Source of the DNA: an uncultured Collinsella sp.
GTDB taxonomy: Bacteria > Actinomycetota > Coriobacteriia > Coriobacteriales > Coriobacteriaceae
DNA length: 15,486 bases
Direction of reading: 5' to 3'
Assembly (NCBI GenBank): GCA_900550355.1
Contig: URRT01000030.1
Location: 1 to 15,486, forward strand
Position numbers and translations under genes: made by a program. Shown in pieces: positions 7,459 through 13,343 of the stretch. Within the stretch, counting starts at the first letter, position 1, and every line of letters begins with the position of its first letter. The notes under the pieces were generated by a model that saw only the letters and a list, made by a program, of their open reading frames with translations, had not been told where the DNA came from and did not search any database.

Positions 7459-7512
7459 AGTCATCGGGGACGGTCTTTAACGACTAGTCATTCAAGAACG
7501 TCGCAGGTGACT
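7459..7512. repeat. GGGGACAG-type paired unit 2 (54-nt imperfect palindrome)
   Basis: Two 27-nt halves (7459-7485 and 7486-7512) are reverse complements at 21 of 27 positions. The left half is AGTCAT, core CGGGGACGGTCTTTAA, then CGACT, so each half is itself a small hairpin. The left half matches the left half of 9979-10005 at 20 of 27 positions, including the whole GGGGAC core. It lies between the purN terminator and the PTS IIA gene, ending just before that gene's ribosome site. Confidence 0.65.
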
Positions 7513-7531
7513 AGATGAGAGAGGTGAGCGC

Positions 7532-7996
7532 ATGGCGGATAACGAAGCACTGTTTACGCCTGAGCTGGTGTTTTTTGATTGGGAGTGCGCGACGCCGGAT
7601 GAGGTGTTTGCGCGGCTCGAGGACGAGCTTGCACCTCGCGGCTACATTGCGCCCGGTTGGCTCGATGCCGTCCGCACGCGCGAGGATGCCTATCCCACGG
7701 GTCTTGCCATGCCGGCGGCCAACATCGCCATCCCGCACACCGATCCGGGGTTCGTGGCTAAGCCCTATATCGCGGTGGTGAAGCCCGCGGCGCCCGTGGT
7801 GTTCAGCGCAATGGCGGGCATGGGTGCCCCCGTGCCGGCGCAGATCATCATCAATCTGGGCATCGCCGAGCCGGGCGGCCAGGTCGAGGCCCTGCAATCG
7901 CTTATGAATATCTTTATGGATGCCGCCGCCGCAGCCGATGTGCTCGGCCAGACCACATGCCAGGGCATGGTCGACGCCATCCGTCGCCACTTTTAG
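7532..7996 (+). CDS. PTS sugar transporter subunit IIA, galactitol (GatA-like) type
   Basis: A 154-residue cytoplasmic phosphocarrier domain of the PTS EIIA_2 type. The active site is His69 in NIAIPHTDP (64-72), preceded by YPTGLAMP (54-61). The same order occurs in E. coli GatA (EFPTGI...IAIPH), so I place it with galactitol-type IIA. It should accept phosphate from HPr and pass it to a IIB domain. No IIB, IIC or sugar dehydrogenase gene is nearby, so it is an orphan here and may serve a distant permease or act in regulation. The start is ATG 7532 after GAGAGGTGA (7519-7527). An in-frame alternative upstream is absent. It stands alone between repeat clusters. Confidence 0.88.
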   Translation: MADNEALFTPELVFFDWECATPDEVFARLEDELAPRGYIAPGWLDAVRTREDAYPTGLAMPAANIAIPHTDPGFVAKPYIAVVKPAAPVVFSAMAGMGAPVPAQIIINLGIAEPGGQVEALQSLMNIFMDAAAAADVLGQTTCQGMVDAIRRHF

Positions 7997-7997
7997 G

Positions 7998-8030
7998 GCC
8001 GGCACTTGGGGACTGTCCCCAACTGCCGGC
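7998..8030. repeat. GGGGACAG-type hairpin unit 3 (nested palindrome)
   Basis: GCCGGCA, C, TTGGGGAC at 7998-8013 mirrors 8015-8030 around a single T, with only one C.C mismatch (8005/8023). On the minus strand the centre reads TTGGGGACAGTCCCCAA. There is no T-run. It begins directly after the PTS IIA stop and could also affect the 3' end of that mRNA. Confidence 0.65.
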
Positions 8031-8054
8031 AGAAAAGGAATGTCCCTAACTGCC
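8028..8054 (-). repeat. GGGGACAG-type hairpin unit 4 (partial tandem copy)
   Basis: GGCAG (8028-8032) pairs with CTGCC (8050-8054) around AGGGACAT as read on the minus strand. Bases 8041-8059 repeat 8014-8032 at 16 of 19 positions in the same orientation. It therefore looks like a tandem, partly decayed copy of the previous unit. Confidence 0.5.
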
Positions 8055-8075
8055 AACAGCCAGAACAGCCCCCTT

Positions 8076-8116
8076 TGCACCAAAATGGTGCAGATTAACC
8101 TGTCCCCCATGCACCA
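8076..8116 (-). repeat. GGGGACAG-type hairpin unit 5 with extra arm
   Basis: TGGTGCA (8086-8092) pairs perfectly with TGCACCA (8110-8116). On the minus strand the enclosed core is GGGGACAGGTTAA. A further TGCACCA at 8076-8082 can pair with the same TGGTGCA across an AAA loop, so two competing hairpins are possible. Confidence 0.6.
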
Positions 8117-8142
8117 GGTGTGTCGCGGGGTCCGCGTTGTGA

Positions 8143-8148
8143 CACAAT
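8143..8148 (+). promoter_or_regulatory. Possible -10 box for the foldase gene
   Basis: CACAAT lies 35 bases before ATG 8184, inside TTGTGACACAA (8137-8147), a small perfect palindrome around a central A. No clear -35 is seen. The palindrome could be an operator half-site pair or chance. Confidence 0.25.
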
Positions 8149-8183
8149 GGCGTTTGTTCGATTCGTGATGCGAAAGGCCAACT

Positions 8184-9407
8184 ATGGCAAACAAGAAAAA
8201 GAACTCCGAGGCCGCGCCGACGCCCGAGCAACGGTCCCGCGCCGCCTCCAGCTCTCGCAAGAAGCAGCGCAAGACCTATGTGTCCAAGACCGTCAAGATT
8301 GTCCTGGTGGTCATCGGCGTGCTGGCGATGCTGCTCTCCGTTTCGGCCATGGCGTGCTCCGGCCTGATGTCGCAGACCGAAAGTGCCGGCTCGGGCTATA
8401 AGCTCACTGGTGGTGTGGCGGCCACTATCAACGGCACCAACCTCACCGAGGACACCGTGACCAAGCAGATCATGAGCATGCGCACGTCCTACGGCTACAC
8501 CAAGGACAAGGACTGGGCACAGTACCTGGTCGACAACGACCTCACGCCCAAGAAGTACCGCAAGCAGCTCATCGACTCCTACACGCAGCAGATTCTGCTT
8601 CAGCAAGCGCAGAAGGAGAACGGCGTGACGGTGTCGGACGAGGAGGTCGAGAAGGCTTGGAAGGACGCGTGCAAGAGCGCGGGCGGCGCCAAGACTTTTA
8701 AGAAGACGCTTAAGACCTACGGCTACACCGAGGACACCTACAAGGATTCGCTCAAGGAGAGCCTGGCGCAGCAGAAGCTCAAGGATGCCGTGGCACCCAC
8801 CAGCAAGCCCAAGGACAGCGAGATTGTCGATTACATCAATGAGAACCTGTCCAACTACAACGACGCCCGTCGTTCGTCGAATATCCTGATCAAGGTCGAT
8901 TCTGGCGCTTCCGACGAGGACAAGGCCGCCGCCAAGGCCAAGGCGCAGGAGTGCCTGGACAAGATCAACTCCGGCGAGCTGAGCTTCGAGGACGCCGTAA
9001 AGCAGTATTCCGACGACACCGGCTCCAAGGAGAAGAAGGGCGATGTGGGCTGGGACAAGCTCACCACCTTCGTCGACAGCTACCAGGCGGCGCTCGAGGG
9101 ACTCAACAAGGGCGATGTGAGCGACGTCGTCGAGTCGACCTATGGTTACCACATCATCAAGTGCACCGACTACTTCCATGTCGATAATCAGGTCGATGAC
9201 ATTAAGCAGGTGCCCAAGGACATCAAGAAGTACGTCTCCAACGTGGTGAAGACGCAGGCGGCAAGCACCGCGTACAGCGAGTGGCTGGAGCAGTACAAGA
9301 AGGATGCCGACATCACCGTTAACACCATGCCCAAGGACGTGCCGTACAACGTCAGTCTGAAGGGCGTCACCAAGAGTTCGACCGACGATTCGTCGACGAC
9401 TAAGTAA
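8184..9407 (+). CDS. Membrane-anchored parvulin peptidyl-prolyl isomerase (PrsA/SurA-type foldase)
   Basis: A 407-residue extracytoplasmic chaperone/isomerase expected to help exported proteins fold. A very basic, Ser/Ala-rich head (1-36) leads to one hydrophobic helix (about 36-59). This ends in AMACSG, a poor lipobox (Ala at -3), so a signal anchor is as likely as a lipoprotein. A SurA-N-like helical part (about 78-225) follows. The rotamase domain (about 229-330) runs from SSNILIKV through LSFEDAVKQYSDD and GDVGW to YGYHIIKC, the usual parvulin landmarks. A helical C-terminal segment and a Ser/Thr-rich tail end the protein. It is rich in Lys and Asp throughout. The start at ATG 8184 follows GAAAGG at 8173. 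Together with the sortase it points to surface-protein traffic, though the two genes are far apart. Confidence 0.93.
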   Translation: MANKKKNSEAAPTPEQRSRAASSSRKKQRKTYVSKTVKIVLVVIGVLAMLLSVSAMACSGLMSQTESAGSGYKLTGGVAATINGTNLTEDTVTKQIMSMRTSYGYTKDKDWAQYLVDNDLTPKKYRKQLIDSYTQQILLQQAQKENGVTVSDEEVEKAWKDACKSAGGAKTFKKTLKTYGYTEDTYKDSLKESLAQQKLKDAVAPTSKPKDSEIVDYINENLSNYNDARRSSNILIKVDSGASDEDKAAAKAKAQECLDKINSGELSFEDAVKQYSDDTGSKEKKGDVGWDKLTTFVDSYQAALEGLNKGDVSDVVESTYGYHIIKCTDYFHVDNQVDDIKQVPKDIKKYVSNVVKTQAASTAYSEWLEQYKKDADITVNTMPKDVPYNVSLKGVTKSSTDDSSTTK

Positions 9408-9412
9408 TCATG

Positions 9413-9438
9413 GGGCGGCGCTCGTGCGAGTGCCGCCC
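9413..9438 (+). other. GC-rich hairpin between foldase and yqeY
   Basis: GGGCGGC G CTC (9413-9423) pairs with GAG T GCCGCCC (9428-9438) around GTGC, 11 bp with one G.T. No T-run follows, and yqeY starts 24 bases later. It is more likely an mRNA-processing or stability hairpin, or an attenuating structure, than a full terminator. Confidence 0.5.
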
Positions 9439-9461
9439 GCACTATTGAGGAGGATTTGCAG

Positions 9462-9905
9462 ATGACCAACGAAGAACTGCAGAAGGAAATGATCGCGGCC
9501 ATGAAGGCCAAGGACAAGGTCCGCCTGTCTATCATTCGCCAGGTTAAGGCCGAGGTGAAGAACATCGAGGTCAACGAGCGTCGTGATGTGACCGAGGAAG
9601 ACGTCAACAGCATGATCAAGCGTCTGATTAAGCAGACGAGCGAGACGCTGGAGATGTCCATTAAGGCCGGTACCGACCAGGAGCGTACCGACAACCTGAC
9701 CGAGCAGGTCAAGATTCTGGAGAGCCTGCTGCCCGCGCAGGTTTCGGGCGAGGAGCTCGAGGCCCTGATCGAGCAGGTCATCGCCGAGCTGGGCGCGACC
9801 TCTAAGAAGCAGATGGGCCAGGTCATGGGCGCTCTGGGTAAGGCCACCGGCGGCAACTTCGACAAGCCGGCAGCGGCAAAGATCGTCGGAGCCCGCCTCG
9901 CGTAG
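9462..9905 (+). CDS. yqeY: YqeY / GatB-YqeY domain protein
   Basis: A 147-residue, mainly helical, soluble protein. The N-terminal half is the YqeY helical bundle: ELQKEMIAAMKAKDKVRLSI, then VKNIEV and DVNSMIKRLIKQ. The C-terminal part KKQMGQVMGALGKATGG (about 109-125) followed by AAAKIVGARL matches the domain shared with the GatB tail, which in GatB binds tRNA. The cellular function of free-standing YqeY is not settled. The start at ATG 9462 is favoured over the in-frame TTG at 9456, because GAGGAGGA (9447-9454) is correctly spaced only for the ATG. It lies 54 bases after the foldase gene, probably the same transcript, and is followed by a strong terminator. Confidence 0.93.
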   Translation: MTNEELQKEMIAAMKAKDKVRLSIIRQVKAEVKNIEVNERRDVTEEDVNSMIKRLIKQTSETLEMSIKAGTDQERTDNLTEQVKILESLLPAQVSGEELEALIEQVIAELGATSKKQMGQVMGALGKATGGNFDKPAAAKIVGARLA

Positions 9906-9934
9906 GGGCCGAGCGGTACACAGTTGAGGCTGAG

Positions 9935-9966
9935 GGGGCGTGACCATTGCGGTCGCGCCCCTTTTT
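9935..9966 (+). terminator. Intrinsic terminator after yqeY
   Basis: GGGGCGTGACC (9935-9945) pairs with GGTCGCGCCCC (9951-9961), with one G.T and an ATTGC loop, followed by TTTTT. Confidence 0.92.
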
Positions 9967-9978
9967 GATGAGCTGGGC

Positions 9979-10036
9979 ACTCATTGGGGACAGACTTAAA
10001 TGAGTAGGTACTCATTTAAGTCTGTCCCCAATGAGT
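9979..10036. repeat. GGGGACAG-type paired unit 6 (perfect 28-bp palindrome)
   Basis: Arms 9979-10006 and 10009-10036 are perfect reverse complements over 28 bases with a GG spacer. Each half is also a hairpin by itself: ACTCATT, core GGGGACAGACTTA, AATGAGT. The lack of any mismatch suggests recent formation or upkeep. It lies after the yqeY terminator and before the importer promoter region. It has no T-run of its own. Confidence 0.8.
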
Positions 10037-10100
10037 GGGTTAAAGGTTGCGGGTTCTTTACGGGAATGTAGTGTGGGCTGCGGAAACGTGGTTCTTTCCG

Positions 10101-10106
10101 TACAAT
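10101..10106 (+). promoter_or_regulatory. Possible -10 box for the amino-acid importer operon
   Basis: TACAAT lies 41 bases before the ATPase ATG, in the gap between the palindrome and the operon. No good -35 is visible. Confidence 0.35.
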
Positions 10107-10141
10107 AGTTCAACTCGTGTAAACGCAGGGAAGGGACATTC

Positions 10142-10873
10142 ATGGCAGACATGATCGAGATCAAGCATCTCAACAAGTACTTTGGCGACCTGCATGTGCT
10201 CAAAGATATCAACCTCACCGTCAAGCGCGGTGAGAAGCTCGTAATGATCGGGCCTTCCGGTTCGGGTAAGTCGACGCTCATCCGTTGCGTCGATTATCTG
10301 GAGGAGCCCACGTCGGGCGAGGTCGTCATCGACGGTACGCCGCTCACCAAAAAGAATCACCTGGAGATGGCTCGCAAGTATAGCTCCATGGTGTTTCAGC
10401 AGTTCAACCTGTATCCCAACATGACTGTGCTGGGCAACCTGACGCTCGCGCCCATCAAGCTGCAAAAGAAGAGCAAGGAGGAGGCGACCGAGATCGCCAT
10501 CGCCGCGCTCAAGCGCGTCGGGATGGCGCATAAGGCCGGCGAGTATCCGCAGAATCTCTCGGGCGGTCAGCAGCAGCGCATCGCCATCGCCCGTGCCCTG
10601 TGCACCAAGCAGCCCATCATTCTGTTTGACGAGCCGACCTCGGCGCTTGACCCCGAGATGGTCCAGGAGGTTCTGGACGTTATGATTGAGCTCGCGCAGG
10701 AAGACATCACCATGATCTGCGTGACGCACGAGATGGGCTTTGCGCGCCAGGTGGCCGACCGCGTCATCTTTATGGAGGACGGCCGCATCCTGGAGGAGGG
10801 CACGCCCGAGCACTTTTTCGATAACCCCGAGAACCCGCGCTGTCGCGAGTTCCTGTCCAAGATTCTGCACTAG
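10142..10873 (+). CDS. glnQ: Polar amino-acid ABC importer, ATPase subunit (GlnQ-like)
   Basis: A 243-residue ABC ATPase that powers the importer encoded by the next three genes, bound to the inner face of the membrane. Walker A GPSGSGKST is at 37-45, the Q-loop VFQQFNLYPN at 84-93, signature LSGGQQQRIAIARAL at 139-153, Walker B IILFDE at 159-164 with the D-loop SALD, and switch His196. The length and FNLYPNMTVLGNLTLAPIK region are typical of the glutamine/glutamate/polar amino-acid class. The precise substrate cannot be read from the ATPase. GGGAAGGGA (10127-10135) precedes ATG 10142. It is the first gene of a four-gene operon, with only 8 bases to the binding protein. Confidence 0.95.
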   Translation: MADMIEIKHLNKYFGDLHVLKDINLTVKRGEKLVMIGPSGSGKSTLIRCVDYLEEPTSGEVVIDGTPLTKKNHLEMARKYSSMVFQQFNLYPNMTVLGNLTLAPIKLQKKSKEEATEIAIAALKRVGMAHKAGEYPQNLSGGQQQRIAIARALCTKQPIILFDEPTSALDPEMVQEVLDVMIELAQEDITMICVTHEMGFARQVADRVIFMEDGRILEEGTPEHFFDNPENPRCREFLSKILH

Positions 10874-10881
10874 GCGCGGTG

Positions 10882-11757
10882 ATGGACATGACGGATATGG
10901 CGAGGGCGGCCGTGTCGCGCCGTCACTTTTTGCAGCTGGCTGGCGCCGGCATGCTTGCGCTGACGGGGACCGCGCTTGCCGGTTGCGGCAACTCCACCAG
11001 CGGCGAGGGCTCCGACAAGGGGTCCAAGCTTGCGGCCATCAAGTCGCGTGGCCATCTGAATGCCGGCGTTAAGAAGGACGTTCCCGGCTATGGCTATTAC
11101 GACACCGCCAAGGGCCGCTTTGAGGGCATGGAAGTCGATTTGTGCTACCAGATCGCCGCTGCCGTCTTTGGCGTGAGCTACAAGGAGGCCCGTGCCCAGG
11201 AGCTTGTCGAGTTTACCGACGTAACGCCCAAGACGCGCGGCCCGCTGATCGATAACGGCCAACTTGACGTGGTCGCGGCGACCTACACCATCACCGACGA
11301 GCGCAAGAAGAGCTGGGATTTTTCGACGCCGTACCGCACCGACTACGTGGGACTCATGGTCAAGAAGCGTTCGGGCTTTACCTCGATTGAGGATTTGGAT
11401 GGCAAGGTCATTGGCGTGAGCCAGGGCGCCACCACGCAGAGCCTGATCGAGCAGATGATCAAGGACAACGGCTTTAGCTGCAAGCCCGAGTTTAGGGCTT
11501 TTAGTGGCTACCCCATCATCAAGAGTTCGCTCGACGCCGGCAATATCGACGTCTTTGCCATGGACCGCTCCACGCTGGCTGGCTACATGAACGAGACCGT
11601 TGAGCTGTTGCAGCCCGAGGTCAAGTTTGGCGAGCAGGGCTACGGCGTGGCGACCAAGAAGGGCTGCGACCTTTCGGCCGTGGTCGATCAGGTGATTTGC
11701 GATCGCCTGGCCGATGGCTGGCTCGACCAAGAGGTCAAGACCTGGGATCTTGTATAG
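10882..11757 (+). CDS. Amino-acid ABC importer binding protein, Tat lipoprotein (family 3)
   Basis: A 291-residue extracellular solute-binding lipoprotein. The signal peptide has a twin-arginine motif SRRHFLQLAG (12-21), a hydrophobic stretch, and lipobox LAGC with Cys35 as the lipidated residue. The predicted route is thus Tat export followed by lipid anchoring. The mature part is a family 3 binding fold: GRFEGMEVDLCYQIA (about 74-88), VEFTDVTPKTRGPLIDNGQLDVVAATYTIT region, FSTPY, LDGKVIGVSQGATTQ and a second lobe ending in VKTWDL. Family 3 proteins bind polar amino acids such as Gln, Glu or Arg. GTG 10879, ATG 10882 and ATG 10888 are all possible starts; there is no strong ribosome site, so coupling to the ATPase stop 8 bases upstream is likely. 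ATG 10882 is a working choice. Confidence 0.92.
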   Translation: MDMTDMARAAVSRRHFLQLAGAGMLALTGTALAGCGNSTSGEGSDKGSKLAAIKSRGHLNAGVKKDVPGYGYYDTAKGRFEGMEVDLCYQIAAAVFGVSYKEARAQELVEFTDVTPKTRGPLIDNGQLDVVAATYTITDERKKSWDFSTPYRTDYVGLMVKKRSGFTSIEDLDGKVIGVSQGATTQSLIEQMIKDNGFSCKPEFRAFSGYPIIKSSLDAGNIDVFAMDRSTLAGYMNETVELLQPEVKFGEQGYGVATKKGCDLSAVVDQVICDRLADGWLDQEVKTWDLV

Positions 11758-11782
11758 GCACATCGTCCAAGGAAGGAATCAA

Positions 11783-12529
11783 ATGCTCGAAGGATTATTT
11801 GACGCCGACCGTTGGTCGACGACATTTCAAAACATGGGGCCCTTCTGGGAGGGCTTTGGCGTGACGCTGCAGGTGGTCGTTGCCGGTCTGCTGCTGTCGC
11901 TGGTGCTGGGCACACTGCTGGGCGTGTTCTCTACCACCCGTTCGCGTGTACTACGTGCGATCAGCCGCGTGTACGTGGAGTTTTACCAGAACACCCCGTT
12001 GCCCGTGCAGGTGCTCTTTATGTACATGGCCGGTCCGCAGTTTTTGCAGGCCATAACCGGTGCCGACCAGCCGGTGCGCATCGCGCCGTTCGTGCTGGGC
12101 TTCTTGGGTGTGGGCCTGTATCACGCGGCCTACATTTCGGAGGTCATCCGCACTGGTATCGAGGCGGTTCCGCGCGGTCAGATGGAGGCGGCCCAGAGCC
12201 AGGGCTTCACCCGTGCGCAGGCGTACTGGTACATCGTGCTGCCCCAGACGTTCAAGATTATTCTGCCGCCGCTGTGTAACCAGGCGCTCAACCTGGTCAA
12301 GAACACGTCGGTGCTGGCGCTTGTGGCCGGCGGCGACCTTATGTACCGTTCCGACAACTTTGTGAGTCTGTACGGTTACCTGCAGGGATACATCGTCTGC
12401 TGCCTTATGTACTTCATCATCTGCTTTCCGCTCGCCATGCTGGTGCAGTGGCTCGAGCGCCGCTCCAAGGAGCGTCCGCGCGGCGTGAGCCTGGCCGAGC
12501 TGGGGCTCGACAACGTAGAGGAGGCCTAG
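11783..12529 (+). CDS. Polar amino-acid ABC importer, permease subunit 1 (HisM/GlnP type)
   Basis: A 248-residue inner-membrane permease. Helices are visible around 25-50, 66-85, 100-122 and 205-225. The EAA loop that docks the ATPase is EAVPRGQMEAAQSQGF...YIVLPQ (127-155). The segment YVEFYQNTPLPVQVLF is typical of the His/Glu/Gln/Arg permease family. The start at ATG 11783 is preceded by GGAAGGA (11771-11777). An open frame reaches further upstream but lacks a ribosome site there and would run into the binding-protein gene. The C-terminal tail (about 231-248) is charged and cytoplasmic. It pairs with permease 2 as a heterodimer. Confidence 0.94.
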   Translation: MLEGLFDADRWSTTFQNMGPFWEGFGVTLQVVVAGLLLSLVLGTLLGVFSTTRSRVLRAISRVYVEFYQNTPLPVQVLFMYMAGPQFLQAITGADQPVRIAPFVLGFLGVGLYHAAYISEVIRTGIEAVPRGQMEAAQSQGFTRAQAYWYIVLPQTFKIILPPLCNQALNLVKNTSVLALVAGGDLMYRSDNFVSLYGYLQGYIVCCLMYFIICFPLAMLVQWLERRSKERPRGVSLAELGLDNVEEA

Positions 12530-12532
12530 CGC

Positions 12533-13171
12533 ATGGAAATCTTCAACGCGACCAACCTGCTCTACATTTGGGGCGGCTTTGTTAAGACAATCGAGATCTC
12601 GGCGCTGTCGATCTTTTTCTCGCTCATCTTTGGCACGGTGCTGGCGCTCGTTAAAAGCTATGCGCCCCGTCCGTTCCGTATTTTGGTAAGCGCCTATATC
12701 GAGCTGTTCCGCTGCACGCCGAACCTGCTGTGGATCCTGTTTATCTACTTTACGGTGCAGGGTCTGGACATTGTGATTTCGACCATCGCCTTTACGCTGT
12801 TTACCAGCGCTGTTATGGCCGAGATTGTGCGCGGCGGTCTCAACTCGATTCCACGCGGCCAGTTTGAGGCGGCGCAGAGCCAGGGCTTCGGCTTCTTTGC
12901 CACCATGCGCTACATCATTCTGCCGCAGACGTTTAAGACGATCATTCCTGCGCTGTTTAGCCAGTGCACGACCGTCATTAAGGACAGCTCGTATCTTTCG
13001 GGCATTAACGTGGCCGAGCTCATGTACACGGCAAACGTCGTGATGGCCCACGCGATCGACCTGTCGCAGGTTCTTATGCTCTACGGCCTGGTATTTGCGA
13101 TGTACTTTGTGCTCAACTTTGGTATCTCGTTGCTGGTCCGAGCCTACCAGCGCCGTATCGTAGCCGCATAG
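12533..13171 (+). CDS. Polar amino-acid ABC importer, permease subunit 2
   Basis: A 212-residue inner-membrane permease, partner of the preceding gene. Membrane helices occur at about 13-40, 50-75, 80-100, 140-160 and 180-205. IELFRCTPNLLWILF (56-70) and the EAA loop SIPRGQFEAAQSQGF...YIILPQ (105-132) define the family. The two EAA loops share the run RGQ-EAAQSQGF, showing the permeases are paralogues. Its ATG is 3 bases after the previous stop, and its ribosome site AGAGGAGG (12517-12524) lies inside the previous gene, so the two are translationally coupled. The stop codon is followed directly by the 104-nt hairpin. Confidence 0.94.
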   Translation: MEIFNATNLLYIWGGFVKTIEISALSIFFSLIFGTVLALVKSYAPRPFRILVSAYIELFRCTPNLLWILFIYFTVQGLDIVISTIAFTLFTSAVMAEIVRGGLNSIPRGQFEAAQSQGFGFFATMRYIILPQTFKTIIPALFSQCTTVIKDSSYLSGINVAELMYTANVVMAHAIDLSQVLMLYGLVFAMYFVLNFGISLLVRAYQRRIVAA

Positions 13172-13275
13172 CCTGGTTTCCCAAGCACGGCACCTTGCCC
13201 CTCAATCGTCGCTTGCGTACATTTAGTACGCGGCGCTCCTCTTTCGGGGCAATCTGCCGCACTTGGGAAACCAGG
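13172..13275. repeat. 104-nt imperfect long hairpin after the importer operon
   Basis: Outer arms of 14 bases (13172-13185 and 13262-13275) pair perfectly. Going inwards, CGGCA/TGCCG (13188-13192, 13255-13259) and TTGCCCC/GGGGCAA (13195... paired with 13246-13252) continue the stem through 2x2 internal loops. The tip is a second hairpin, GCGTAC (13215-13220) with GTACGC (13226-13231) around ATTTA. There is no T-run, so a classic terminator is unlikely. It starts at the base after the permease stop codon. It may stabilise the operon mRNA or be a dispersed palindromic element. Confidence 0.75.
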
Positions 13276-13297
13276 ACGAAGGCAGGGGCAAAATGAA

Positions 13298-13326
13298 TGT
13301 GACAAAGGGACTGTCTCTTTGTCACA
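13298..13326. repeat. GGGGACAG-type hairpin unit 7 in the kinase leader
   Basis: TGTGACAAAG (13298-13307) pairs with CTTTGTCACA (13317-13326). The pairing continues inward as GGAC/GTCT with one G.T, leaving a single-T tip. On the minus strand the centre reads GAGACAGTCCC, comparable to GGGGACAGTCCCC at 7998-8030. It ends about 5 bases before the ribosome site of the kinase-like gene. Confidence 0.6.
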
Positions 13327-13343
13327 CAGAGAAAGGAATCGCG

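Noticed and set aside
8337..8360. Lipoprotein signal in the foldase
   Set aside because: A Cys follows the hydrophobic segment, but the residue at -3 is Ala and at -2 Met, a poor lipobox. I left it as anchor or lipoprotein, undecided.
8046..9179. Minus-strand open frame opposite the foldase gene
   Set aside because: It crosses the repeat cluster and mirrors a confident parvulin gene. There is no ribosome site or family motif.
11714..11782. Upstream start for permease 1 inside the binding-protein gene
   Set aside because: No ribosome site precedes it, and the translated extension is basic and unlike the family. GGAAGGA before ATG 11783 is well placed.
13263..13343. Upstream N-terminal extension of the kinase-like protein
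   Set aside because: It would run through the right arm of the long hairpin and through the repeat unit, and has no ribosome site. ATG 13344 has a good site and starts just before the family core.
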